From Parazoarcus communis (lineage in GTDB: Bacteria > Pseudomonadota > Gammaproteobacteria > Burkholderiales > Rhodocyclaceae), in contig NZ_CP022187.1 of NCBI RefSeq assembly GCF_003111645.1, forward strand, positions 744,001-808,000: a stretch of DNA of 64,000 nt, given 5' to 3'. The stretch's first letter is position 1. Every line of letters starts with the position of its first letter. A program made the position numbers and the translations under genes. The notes beneath the pieces were generated by a model that worked only from the letters and a program-made list of their open reading frames with translations, made no database searches and was not told where the DNA came from. Shown here in pieces: positions 42,974-51,671 of the stretch.

Positions 42974-43130
42974 TGGGGGTGTCACCCTCAAGGCTGGGAC
43001 GACGGGTGGTAAAGAAAATGGCATGTCGATCGGTATGACGGTTGGCGTGCCATTTTTTGGTCCAAGCTCGCCGGAAGGTCGCGGTCGGGCGGCACGGGCA
43101 AGGCGGCGGCAGCTGCCAAGGCTTCCACCA
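42974..43130. other. Spacer before the second duplicated segment
   Basis: 157 bp with no gene; it contains the terminator at 43016-43058. The duplicated segment begins at its right end. No transposon remnant is recognised. Confidence 0.5.
43016..43058 (+). terminator. Intrinsic terminator of the styA-like/fadL/flavin reductase unit
   Basis: AAATGGCATG (43016-43025) pairs with CGTGCCATTT (43046-43055) with one mismatch, and the right arm runs into six T residues. The loop is 20 bases. Confidence 0.75.
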
Positions 43131-44620
43131 TTTTCTGCGCTTACGGGATAAGGCGTGTCCGCAATGGAGCGCGTGGTGTGGGTGTGGTGCCTAGGATGTG
43201 GCTCATGAAAGTGTTGCCGGGGTGACCGGTGGCGCAGGCGATGAGTTGCGCTAGGCGCATTTGGACAGGGAGCAAATCAATGGCAGACGAACCGGTAGTG
43301 CGTCGGCGGGTGGTGAAGGCGGCGAGCGGGATCAGCGAAGCGCGTGTCAATGGCCAGAAGACGCAGAGCCAGTACCAGCCGTACAAGGATGCGGCGTGGG
43401 GCTTCATCAACCACTGGTATCCGGCGGTGTTCAGCAAGGAGCTGGCCGAGGACGAAGTAAAGGGCATCCAGATTTGCGGCATCCCGATTGTGCTGCGCCG
43501 GGTCGATGGCAAGGTGTATGCGCTCAAGGACCAGTGTCTGCACCGCGGGGTGAGATTGTCGGAGAAGCCGATGTGCTTCAACAAGAAGACGATCTCGTGC
43601 TGGTATCACGGTTTCACCTTCGACCTGAAGGACGGCAAGCTCTCGACCATCGTGGCCAACCCGGACGACAAGCTGGTGGGTACGACGGGGCTGACGAGCT
43701 ACCCGACCGAGGAAGTGGCGGGGATGGTGTTCGTGTTCGTGCGTGAGGACGACTTTGCCGATGAAGACGTGCCGCCCTTGTCGCAGGATCTGCCGTTCCG
43801 CTTCCCCGAGAACAGCGAACGCTTCCCGCACCCACTGTGGCCGGCCGCGCCGAGTCTGCTCGACGCAGACGCGGTAGGTCACGGCATGCACCGGACCGGG
43901 TACGGCAACTGGCGCATCGCGTGCGAGAACGGTTTCGACAACGCGCACATCCTGGTGCACAAGGACAACACCATCGTGCACGCGATGGAATGGGTGCTGC
44001 CACTGGGCATCCTGCCCACGAGCGACGACTGCATCACCGTGGTTGAGGATGAGCAAGGCCCCAAGGGCATGATGCAATGGCTCTTTACCGAGAAATGGGC
44101 GCCGGTGCTGGAGAATGAATCGCTGGGGTTGAAGGTTGAAGGGCTCAAGGGTCGCTTCTACCGTACCTCGGTGGTGCTGCCCGGTGTGCTGATGGTGGAG
44201 AACTGGCCGGGCGAGCACATCGTGCAATACGAATGGTACGTGCCGATCACCGACGACCTGCATGAATACTGGGAAGTGCTGGTGAAGGTGTGCCCGACGG
44301 AGAAGGAACGCGCGGACTTCCAGTACAAGTTCGACCGGGTGTACAAGCCGCTGTGTCTGCACGGCTTCAATGACTGCGACCTGTATGCGCGTGAAGCGAT
44401 GCAGAACTTCTACGCCGACGGCACGGGCTGGGACGACGAGCAGCTGGTGGCCACCGACATCTCGCCGATCACGTGGCGCAAGCTGGCCTCGCGCTGGAAC
44501 CGTGGCATCGCGAAGCCAGGCAAGGGCGTAGCTGGATCGGTGAAGACGCACAGCATCCGCTTCAAGGACACGGCCGCAGGCAAGCCGCCGGGCTACTTCG
44601 TCGAGCAGATCGAAGACTGA
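43131..44620 (+). repeat. 1490-bp direct repeat, copy B (Rieske oxygenase with leader)
   Basis: Same orientation as 26174-27663 and offset by 16,957 bp. The 149-bp leader is identical; 11 base changes lie in the coding part, clustered at the 5' end (four within 45 bp) and near the 3' end. Ends exactly at the stop codon. Confidence 0.95.
43280..44620 (+). CDS. Rieske oxygenase, 2-oxoquinoline 8-monooxygenase/carbazole dioxygenase type (copy B)
   Basis: 446 residues, identical to copy A (26323) except Ala56 for Gly56 and Gly414 for Ala414. All Rieske (Cys86, His88, Cys107, His110) and iron (Asp220, His223, His227) ligands are kept, so both copies should be active. This copy is followed after 95 bp by a matching NADH reductase gene, the standard two-component arrangement, whereas copy A leads into ring-cleavage genes. 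The identical leader implies the same promoter and regulator for both copies. Confidence 0.9.
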   Translation: MADEPVVRRRVVKAASGISEARVNGQKTQSQYQPYKDAAWGFINHWYPAVFSKELAEDEVKGIQICGIPIVLRRVDGKVYALKDQCLHRGVRLSEKPMCFNKKTISCWYHGFTFDLKDGKLSTIVANPDDKLVGTTGLTSYPTEEVAGMVFVFVREDDFADEDVPPLSQDLPFRFPENSERFPHPLWPAAPSLLDADAVGHGMHRTGYGNWRIACENGFDNAHILVHKDNTIVHAMEWVLPLGILPTSDDCITVVEDEQGPKGMMQWLFTEKWAPVLENESLGLKVEGLKGRFYRTSVVLPGVLMVENWPGEHIVQYEWYVPITDDLHEYWEVLVKVCPTEKERADFQYKFDRVYKPLCLHGFNDCDLYAREAMQNFYADGTGWDDEQLVATDISPITWRKLASRWNRGIAKPGKGVAGSVKTHSIRFKDTAAGKPPGYFVEQIED

Positions 44621-44635
44621 GTGCGGCAGTGTGCG

Positions 44636-44672
44636 GTGCGGGTGCCGGTCGATCCGGTTGCCGGCACCGCAC
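44636..44672 (+). terminator. Hairpin between Rieske copy B and its reductase gene
   Basis: GTGCGGGTGCCGG pairs with CCGGCACCGCAC with one bulged G (12 bp). No T-run. Could reduce reductase relative to oxygenase. Confidence 0.45.
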
Positions 44673-44715
44673 ATCGTCGCTGCCAGTGATTCTCCCAACA
44701 GAGCAGAGACCAATC

Positions 44716-45738
44716 ATGAGTCAAACCCATACGGTGACCTTCCGTTTCGCCGACGGGGCGAGCCGCGCGATCGACGTGGCGGAAGATGAAACACTGCTTG
44801 ATGCAGCGCTGGCAGGTGGCGTGCCGCTGATGCATCAGTGCCGATCGGGCAGCTGTTCGAGCTGTATTGCCACCATTTGCGAGGGCGATACAAGCAACCA
44901 GCCTGGTAGCAGCTCGACCCTGCTCGCCAGCGAGTACGAAGCGGGTCATCGCCTGTTGTGCGTAAGCCGTGCGCAGAGCGATTGCACCTTCGATCTGTCC
45001 TACGGCAGTGCCGAGGGCGGTGTGGTGCCCGTCGAGGTGAATGCCTTCGTAAATGCCATCGAGCCGATCGCATCCAATGTGGTCAAGCTGTCGCTGGAGT
45101 TGGCCGAGGGCAACTGGCTGTCATTCAAGCCGGGGCAGTTCGTGCAGATCGAGGTGCCGGGCGTCGGGAAGTTGCGCAGCTACTCGCCAGTGTCGACCGA
45201 GGCGGATCTGCCCACGCTGGAATTGTTGATCCGTCTGTTGCCCGAAGGCGTCATGTCTTCGTGGTTGAAGAGCGGCGCGAATGTTGATGACGTGGTCAAG
45301 CTGAAGGGGCCGTATGGTGCCTTCTTCCTGCGTGAAAAACGTCGTGCGCCGCACATCTTCGTCGCGGGTGGGACGGGGCTGGCACCGGTGCTGTCGATGA
45401 TCGACCGCATGCGCCAGATCGGTGGGCGCAAGCCGCCGATGTTGTTGAGTTTCGGTTGCGCCACCTCGGATGCGCTGTTTTATCTGGATGAGCTGGAACT
45501 GCGGCGCCAGTGGCTGCCCGGCCTGGATACGCGCATCTGCGTGGATCGCGAGCCCGACAGTTGCTACCACAACGGCAGTCCGGTTTCCGCGCTGCGGCCC
45601 GAGGACGTCACCGACCCGGACACCGTGGCCTACCTGTGTGGCCCCCAGGGAATGATCGACGCGGCTACCCGACGCCTGATCGAGCTAGGCGTTGCGCCCG
45701 AGAACGTGTTTGCCGAGCAGTTCGTCCCGAGCAACTGA
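44716..45738 (+). CDS. NADH:ferredoxin-type oxygenase reductase (N-terminal [2Fe-2S], FAD, NAD domains)
   Basis: 340 residues from the ATG at 44716. The N-terminal plant-type ferredoxin has Cys42, Cys47, Cys50 and Cys82; the FAD motif RSYSPVS and the NAD motifs AGGTGLAPVLSMI and YLCGPQGMID follow. This class IB order (BenC, AntC, OxoR) and size of about 38 kDa match the reductase of 2-oxoquinoline 8-monooxygenase. It probably passes NADH electrons to both oxygenase copies. A long upstream frame running back into the oxygenase gene is rejected. Confidence 0.92.
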   Translation: MSQTHTVTFRFADGASRAIDVAEDETLLDAALAGGVPLMHQCRSGSCSSCIATICEGDTSNQPGSSSTLLASEYEAGHRLLCVSRAQSDCTFDLSYGSAEGGVVPVEVNAFVNAIEPIASNVVKLSLELAEGNWLSFKPGQFVQIEVPGVGKLRSYSPVSTEADLPTLELLIRLLPEGVMSSWLKSGANVDDVVKLKGPYGAFFLREKRRAPHIFVAGGTGLAPVLSMIDRMRQIGGRKPPMLLSFGCATSDALFYLDELELRRQWLPGLDTRICVDREPDSCYHNGSPVSALRPEDVTDPDTVAYLCGPQGMIDAATRRLIELGVAPENVFAEQFVPSN

Positions 45739-45762
45739 TAGAGACAACGGAGCCCCGTACCC

Positions 45763-47088
45763 ATGACAGAGACCACACCCGTTCCATTCTCCGCCGAACA
45801 GCAACAGTGGTACGAGCAGGCGTGTGCCCGGCTTGACCCTGAACGCCTGAAGCAGTTGCTGTTTGCGCTGACCGACATCCACAGTCCCACCGGCGCCGCA
45901 CGCGCGGCAAGCGAGTTCATGGCTTCGCACCTGTCGGCCACGGGCATGAATGCGCGTTATCAGCCGATGACCGACGACAGCGGCAACGTGCTTGCCGAGT
46001 ACCGTGGCACCGGCGGCGGTGCGGCCTTGATGCTCTACGCACCGATCGACACTCACCTTGAGTGTGACGATGCCGAGCGTTCGTGGACGGGCGGGCAGAC
46101 CGAGGCCGACATGCAGCCACGGGCCAAGATGCAGGACGACTGGGTGTTCGGCCTGGGCGCATCCAACCCGAAGGCCATGGTCGCAACACTGACCGAGATT
46201 GCCACCGCGCTGATCGAATCCGGAGTGCCGATCACCGGCGATCTCCTGCTCGGAATGGCCGACGGTGGCATGCCGGTGGATGTGTCTGCGCGCCAGCATG
46301 CAGGCATGTCGAACGGGGTATTGCACATGCTCAATCGTGGCGCCGCGGCCGACTTTGCCGTGGTGATGAAGCCGTGGAACTGGGTGTATCACGAAGAGCC
46401 CGGCATGGGCTGGTTCAAGCTGCGCGTGCATGGCACCCTCGGTTACGCGGGCGTGCCCCGTGGAACGCCCGGATTCCGCAGCTCCGTGGTGCCGGCCGCT
46501 GCCGTGATTGAGGCGCTCGAGGAATGGCTGATCGCCTATGCCGAGCGCAATACCTCAGGCGTGGTGGCGCCCCATGGCTGGATCTCGGGTATCCGCTCGG
46601 GAGACCCCGAGCGCGCGGCCTTTCCGTCCGCGATCACCGAGCTCTTCTTTGATGTACGGATCAACCCGCGCACCTCGCCGGCCGAGGTCAAGGCGCAGTT
46701 CGCGGATTTTGTCCGCGATCTGCAGGCGAAACGCCCCGACCTGGTACTGGACTGGGAAATGTATGGATCGGTACCGGGCGGCACCACCGACGAACGCAAC
46801 TGGGTCATCCAGTCTGCGAAACGGGGCTGGGAGCACATCGAACAACGGCCGCACGGGACGCCTGATTTGCTGGGTGGGCAGACCGATGGCACCGCGTTGA
46901 GGCGTTACGGGGTGCCGACGGCACGCATTGGCTGGCCGTGGCCGGCTGAGGGATCGCCGGAAGTGCTCGCAGAGGGGCTTGGCGGCATGGGTGCGACCTA
47001 CATACCCGATCTGATGCCTTGCGCACGAAAGATCATGTACATCGTCATCGACACGCTGACCCGCACGCGCAGCGAGCTTGGTCTCTGA
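45763..47088 (+). CDS. M20-family peptidase/deacylase-like protein with altered metal motif
   Basis: 441 residues of M20 (acetylornithine deacetylase/DapE) layout, with a dimerisation domain in the middle and a C-terminal GGQTDGTALRRYGVPTARIGWPWP segment. The first metal motif, normally GHxD, reads APIDTH (94-98), so the first His is Pro. The GxGxxDxKG motif reads GLGASNPKAM, and the EE pair after it reads MADGGMP. It may use other ligands or be a non-canonical hydrolase acting on an N-acyl or carbamoyl bond. It is 24 bp after the reductase gene and followed by racemase-like and amidase genes, suggesting cleavage of a C-N bond in the pathway. Confidence 0.75.
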   Translation: MTETTPVPFSAEQQQWYEQACARLDPERLKQLLFALTDIHSPTGAARAASEFMASHLSATGMNARYQPMTDDSGNVLAEYRGTGGGAALMLYAPIDTHLECDDAERSWTGGQTEADMQPRAKMQDDWVFGLGASNPKAMVATLTEIATALIESGVPITGDLLLGMADGGMPVDVSARQHAGMSNGVLHMLNRGAAADFAVVMKPWNWVYHEEPGMGWFKLRVHGTLGYAGVPRGTPGFRSSVVPAAAVIEALEEWLIAYAERNTSGVVAPHGWISGIRSGDPERAAFPSAITELFFDVRINPRTSPAEVKAQFADFVRDLQAKRPDLVLDWEMYGSVPGGTTDERNWVIQSAKRGWEHIEQRPHGTPDLLGGQTDGTALRRYGVPTARIGWPWPAEGSPEVLAEGLGGMGATYIPDLMPCARKIMYIVIDTLTRTRSELGL

Positions 47089-47122
47089 TCCGGCCGCAGC
47101 CTTTCCCCTTGTGGAGTCGCAT

Positions 47123-47881
47123 ATGAGCAAGAAAGTAAAAATGATATTCCCGGTGCCGATGAGCGACGCCACACGACCGATGGTCGAAGCGCAGTTGCCC
47201 GCCGGGTTTCGGCGACCTGACATCGAGGTCGAGTTCGTCGGCGCGGGCAGGGTGATGACGCTGGCCGACAGCTACTACGACATGGCGATCATGGAGATGG
47301 CGGTGATCGAGGCGGGGATGCGCGCCGAGGCCGAAGGCTTTGACGCGGTGTGCATCAATACGGTGAGTGACTCGGGTCTCGCCGCGCTGCGTGCCCGGTT
47401 GTCGATCCCTGTGCTGGGGCCTGGGCAGAGCGCCTTTCACGTTGCGGCGATGCTCGGTCACAAGTTCAGCGTGCTCACGATGTGGAAGCGCTGGTTTCCG
47501 CTCTATCGCAAGACCATCAATGAGTACGGTCTGGGGTCGCGGCTGGCGTCCATCCGCGCGATCGATGTCCGTCCGGACACCGAGGCCTTGCTCAGCGGCA
47601 AGGAAGAGGTCGTGTTTGCGAAGCTCGAGGCCGAAGCACTGCGGGCGATCGACGAAGACGGAGCGGATGTCATCGTGCTCGGCTCGACCACGATGCACCA
47701 GTCCCACGCCTATCTGGCCGAGTGCCTGCCGGTGCCGGTGCTCAATCCGGGTGTGGTGGCCTACAAGATGTGCGAACTCTTTCTCGATCTTGGCCTGGTG
47801 CAAAGCCGCCTGGCTTATCCCGCACCGGAGACCTTCAAGGACGAGGCGTTTTCGACGTTTTCCGGTGGAGGTATCGCATGA
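47123..47881 (+). CDS. Asp/Glu/hydantoin racemase-superfamily protein lacking the usual catalytic cysteines
   Basis: 252 residues from the ATG at 47123. The fold is that of Asp/Glu or hydantoin racemases and arylmalonate decarboxylase/maleate isomerase relatives. The N-terminal catalytic site, usually CxxDPG, reads TVSDSG (Thr80), and the C-terminal GCTGM reads GSTTM (Ser188). With both cysteines replaced, a two-base racemase reaction is unlikely; an isomerase, decarboxylase or hydrolase role is possible. It overlaps the following amidase start by 4 bp (ATGA), so the two are translationally coupled. Confidence 0.78.
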   Translation: MSKKVKMIFPVPMSDATRPMVEAQLPAGFRRPDIEVEFVGAGRVMTLADSYYDMAIMEMAVIEAGMRAEAEGFDAVCINTVSDSGLAALRARLSIPVLGPGQSAFHVAAMLGHKFSVLTMWKRWFPLYRKTINEYGLGSRLASIRAIDVRPDTEALLSGKEEVVFAKLEAEALRAIDEDGADVIVLGSTTMHQSHAYLAECLPVPVLNPGVVAYKMCELFLDLGLVQSRLAYPAPETFKDEAFSTFSGGGIA

Positions 47882-49284
47882 ACAGCGTGAATCTGAGCGA
47901 CTGGCACTACCTCGAAATCAGTGAATTGGCACCCTTGCTGAAGCGCAAGGCGCTGTCACCGGTGGAACTGGTGCGCAGTCAGCTCGACCGCATCAGTGCA
48001 ATCGACGGAAAGTTGCACGCCTATGCAAAGCTCATGGCCTACGAAGCGCTCGAGGCCGCGAGCAAGGCCGAATCCGAGATCGGGCGGGGCCGCTATCGCG
48101 GCCCACTGCACGGCATTCCTGTTGCAGTAAAGGACTTGTTCTGGACCAAAGGGGTGGTGACGGCTGCCGGAACGACTGTGCACCGTGATTATGTCCCGCA
48201 GGAAGATGCAACGGTCGTCAGGCGCCTGCGTGAGGCAGGTGCCATCGTACTGGGCAAGCTGCAGCTGACCGAAGGTGCATTCGCCACGCCTCATCCGTCG
48301 TCCGTGCCACCGGTGAATCCCTGGGGCGCAAATCACTGGACTGGTGCCTCGTCGAGCGGGTCGGCGGTGGCCGCCAGTGCCGGATTGTGCTTCGCCTCGC
48401 TCGGGACCGATACCGGCGGATCGATCCGTTTTCCTTGTGCAGCGAACGGACTGACGGGGCTGAAGCCATCCTGGGGACGGGTCAGTCGTCATGGCGTGTT
48501 CGAACTGGCGGCAACGCTGGACCATGTCGGACCGATCGCGCGTTCGGCGCGTGATGTGGCCCTCATGTTCGAGGCCATCGACGGGCCCGATACGCTCGAT
48601 CCGAGCTCTTTGCCCGGGGTTGGTACTGCGGTACTCGCGCCTCGTCACGGATTGAAGGGCGTTCGTGTGGGTGTGGATCGTGAATGGAACGCAAGGGCAA
48701 CCGATGAAGAGACGCTCAAGGCGATGGAGGGTGTAATCGCGGCACTGCGTGAGCTGGGTGCCGAGGTGATCGAGGTGCGCACGCCGGAGTCGTTTCCCAT
48801 CGCCGGTGCGTGGGAGATGCTGTGCGGCGTGCAGGCCGCTGTCGCGCATGCTGAAACCTATCCGGCTCGGGCGTCCGAGTACGGTCCTGCGCTCAGTCGC
48901 CTGATCGATGTGGGTCGTGCAACTGATGGCATGAGCTATCAGCGCGTCATCCTTGATGCGATCGCTTTCAGGGGGCATATGAGTGCGCTGCTGGAAACCA
49001 TCGACATGCTCCTCGCCCCGGTACAGCCCTTTGCTGCGCCGACCCACGAGCAGCTGGGTGCGCTGGCGCAGGACCCGGAGCTTAACCAGCGACTGATCCA
49101 GTTTACCTCGCCCTTCAATGTGAGCGGCCACCCGGCACTATCCATGCCGTGCGGACATACGGCCGACGGGATGCCCATCGGCTGCCAGCTGGTCGGGCGC
49201 AGGGGATACGAGTCCGCGCTGATTGCGGCCGGTGAGGCGTTTCAGGGCATCAGCAAATGGCACCGGATGCACCCGCCGGTGTAA
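47878..49284 (+). CDS. Amidase-signature hydrolase
   Basis: 468 residues from the ATG at 47878. The Ser-cisSer-Lys triad is complete: Lys85 in PVAVKDLFWT, Ser158-160 in TGASSSGSA and nucleophile Ser182 in DTGGSIRFPCAANG. Hydrolyses amides to acid plus ammonia or amine. In a cluster with a Rieske oxygenase for N-heteroaromatics it is a candidate to open a lactam or release ammonia from a ring-derived amide. It is coupled to the racemase-like gene and followed 58 bp later by a second, frameshifted amidase. Confidence 0.9.
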   Translation: MNSVNLSDWHYLEISELAPLLKRKALSPVELVRSQLDRISAIDGKLHAYAKLMAYEALEAASKAESEIGRGRYRGPLHGIPVAVKDLFWTKGVVTAAGTTVHRDYVPQEDATVVRRLREAGAIVLGKLQLTEGAFATPHPSSVPPVNPWGANHWTGASSSGSAVAASAGLCFASLGTDTGGSIRFPCAANGLTGLKPSWGRVSRHGVFELAATLDHVGPIARSARDVALMFEAIDGPDTLDPSSLPGVGTAVLAPRHGLKGVRVGVDREWNARATDEETLKAMEGVIAALRELGAEVIEVRTPESFPIAGAWEMLCGVQAAVAHAETYPARASEYGPALSRLIDVGRATDGMSYQRVILDAIAFRGHMSALLETIDMLLAPVQPFAAPTHEQLGALAQDPELNQRLIQFTSPFNVSGHPALSMPCGHTADGMPIGCQLVGRRGYESALIAAGEAFQGISKWHRMHPPV

Positions 49285-49342
49285 GCCACCTGCCGCAGCT
49301 CATTCGAGTGAAGAACACATTCCAGTACGAACAGGAGCACGC

Positions 49343-50796
49343 ATGTCACGACACGCAGATAAACCGGACGTCCGCTTGTCCGAGCTGACGATAGCGAGCG
49401 CAGCCGCTCGAATTGCAGCTGGCGAACTGAGCAGCGAGGCACTCATGCATGCCTGCATTGACCAGGCGCAAGCGAGAGTCGATCTGAACATCTTCATCAC
49501 CCTTGACACCGAGTGTGCACTCGCCGGGGCTCGCGAAGCCGATGCGGCAAGGGCGGCAGGTGTGCCGTGCAAGCCGCTGAGCGGGGTGCCGCTGGTCATC
49601 AAGGACAACATCCACGCGGTAGGTCTGCCGGCAACGGCCGGTACGCCGGCGCTGGCGACTTTCGTTCCGTCCGAGGATGCGCCGACCGTGAAGCGGCTCC
49701 GCGATGCAGGTGCCATCGTGCTCGGCAAGACCAACATGCACGAACTTGCCTTCGGTGGCACTGGTTACAACCATGCCTTCCACAGCAAGGCGACTGTCGG
49801 TGTGCGCAACCCCTACGATATGTCGCGTATCGCCGGCGGGTCTTCCTCAGGCAGCGCGGCGGCGCTTGGTGCCCGGATGGCGCTCGCGGCGCTCGGCACT
49901 GACACCGGGGGGTCGATGCGCATCCCGTGCGCCCTCAATGGTTGCGCGTCACTGCGGCCGTCGTGGGGGCGATATTCGGGCAAGGGGGTGATTCCGATCT
50001 CCAGCAGCCGCGATACGGTGGGGCCCATGGCCCTGTGCATGGCCGACGTGGCGCTGCTCGACGCCATCATCACCGGCGAGGCTGCCATGCCGCCGGTGCG
50101 GCTCGATACGCTTCGGCTGGGGGTGGCGAAGGGGTTCTGGGCGAATCTTGATGCCGATACTGAAAGTGTGGCCAAAGGCGCCGTTGCCCGACTTGAGGCG
50201 GTGGGCGTGAGCTTCATCGAGGTGCCTGATGCGCGTCTGCAGGAATTGAACGAACCGATCGGTTTTCCCGTGGTGTTCGGTGAAGCCTATGACGACATGT
50301 GCACCTATCTGCGCGAGCAGGGACCCGGCATCAGCATCGAAACGCTTTACGAGCAAATCGCAAGTCCCGATGTAAAGGGCATCTACAAGGATCTGGTGCT
50401 GCCGAAGCGTACTTTCGGGCCGGATGGAACCCTGGTTGACGTCGAGCCCCTTTACCAAGAGGCGCTTCGTAGCGGACGCCCGGCGCTGAAAGCGCATTAC
50501 CGCGATCTTTCGAGCGTTATCAACTCGACGCCTTCGTGTTTCCGACGACACCGATCGTGGCGCCCGAGGCGCGGCCGGAGGTCAGCCTGCCCGAGAACTT
50601 TCATCTGCTGATCCAGAATACGGAGCCGGCTGCCAGCGCCTGCCTGCCGTCAATTCAGTTGCCGATCGGGCTCGGGCCGAAAACCGGCCTGCCGGTCGGG
50701 CTCGAACTTGATGGTCCGGCAGCCAGTGATCGTCGCATGTTGGCGATCGGTATCGCCCTGGAGACGGTGCTCGGGCTGATTCCGGCAGCACTCTGA
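49343..50796 (+). pseudogene. Second amidase-signature hydrolase, interrupted by a single-base frameshift
   Basis: Starts at 49343 (AGGAG six bases upstream) and reads a normal amidase with Lys87 in PLVIKDNIHA, IAGGSSSGSAAALGA and GTDTGGSMRIPCALNG. After HYRDL at about 50508 the frame switches to Arg-rich nonsense and stops at 50611. One extra T in the CTTT run at 50507-50510 restores ERYQLDAFVFPTTPIVAPEA and a continuous family C-terminus ending at 50796 (about 484 residues). Either a real recent inactivation or a sequencing/assembly error in a homopolymer. The catalytic residues lie before the break. Confidence 0.85.
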
Positions 50797-50846
50797 GCTC
50801 ACGATTCTGCCGCGGGGTCAATCCTGCGGCAGCCCCAACCCGAACC

Positions 50847-50881
50847 GGCCCGTTTCTCACTCATCAGGTGAGAAACGGGCC
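50847..50881. terminator. Perfect 14-bp hairpin before the SDR gene
   Basis: GGCCCGTTTCTCAC-tcatcag-GTGAGAAACGGGCC. It lies 50 bp after the amidase reading frame and 21 bp before the SDR start. No T-run follows on the plus strand. A strong stem so close to a start codon could terminate upstream transcription or affect SDR translation. Confidence 0.6.
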
Positions 50882-50902
50882 GACTGACATGGAGCAACCG
50901 AC

Positions 50903-51661
50903 ATGACGTCTTACCCCGACCTTGAAGGCAAGGTCTTTCTCGTGACCGGCGGTGGCAGTGGCATGGGACGCGAAGTCTGTCTGGCGCTCGCCAGCGTCGG
51001 CGCAAAGGTGGTACTGGGCAATCGCAGCGAAAGCGCGGGCAGGGCGGTGGCTGATGCGCTCGGCGCGGCAGGCGGCGCCGGCGTTTTCTGTCGCACTGAC
51101 GTGTCGCGTGCAGCAGATTGCGCAGGACTGGTTCAGTACGCGCTTGACGCCTTTGGGCGGGTGGACGGTGCGTTCAACAACGCAGGTCTGCAGCGCGAGT
51201 TCAGCGACATCCACGAAACGCCCGACGAGGATATTTGCGATGTGATCGACGTCAATCTCAAGGGCGTGCTGTACATGATGAAATACGTCGCCCGTGCAAT
51301 GCTGGAAACGGGCGGTGGCGCAATCGTGAACAACAGTTCGATCTTCGGCCTCAAGGCGATGCCCCATCTCGCCTACTACGTTGCCGCCAAACACGGCATC
51401 ATCGGCGCCACCCGTGCGGCAGCGCTCGACTATGCGGCTTCAGGCATCCGGGTGAATGCCGTGTGCCCCGGGCCGATCAAGACGCCCAGCCTGGACCGGG
51501 TCACTGGCGGCGACGACCTGATGTACGCGGATGCCGTGCCGATGCAGCGGATCGGCCAGGCATCGGAGGTCGCGTCCGCAGTCCTGTGGCTGCTATCCGC
51601 TCAATCTGCGTATGTCACGGGCAGCAGCATCTCGGTCGACGGTGGCATGAGCGCGGGCTGA
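50903..51661 (+). CDS. Short-chain dehydrogenase/reductase (classical, active site complete)
   Basis: 252 residues from the ATG at 50903 with GGAG eight bases upstream. The cofactor motif TGGGSGMG is at 15-22, NNAG at 92-95, catalytic Ser146, Tyr159 and Lys163 (YYVAAK) are present, and it ends VTGSSISVDGGMSAG. The gene follows the amidases, so it may oxidise a hydroxyl made by them or by the oxygenases. In indole catabolism an SDR (IifB) oxidises indole-2,3-dihydrodiol to 3-hydroxyindolin-2-one; this gene is the best IifB candidate in the window, but that is inference. Confidence 0.87.
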   Translation: MTSYPDLEGKVFLVTGGGSGMGREVCLALASVGAKVVLGNRSESAGRAVADALGAAGGAGVFCRTDVSRAADCAGLVQYALDAFGRVDGAFNNAGLQREFSDIHETPDEDICDVIDVNLKGVLYMMKYVARAMLETGGGAIVNNSSIFGLKAMPHLAYYVAAKHGIIGATRAAALDYAASGIRVNAVCPGPIKTPSLDRVTGGDDLMYADAVPMQRIGQASEVASAVLWLLSAQSAYVTGSSISVDGGMSAG

Positions 51662-51671
51662 GTTTGCGCCG

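Noticed and set aside
42974-43130. Remnant of a gene between the flavin reductase and copy B
   Set aside because: No open frame with family features; the stretch is explained by a terminator and spacer.
26174-44620. Composite transposon bounded by the direct repeats
   Set aside because: The repeats are a gene with its leader, not insertion sequences. No transposase, terminal inverted repeats or target-site duplication was found at either border.
47123-47881. Hydantoin or glutamate racemase as a firm call
   Set aside because: Both catalytic cysteines are replaced (Thr80, Ser188), so only superfamily membership can be supported.
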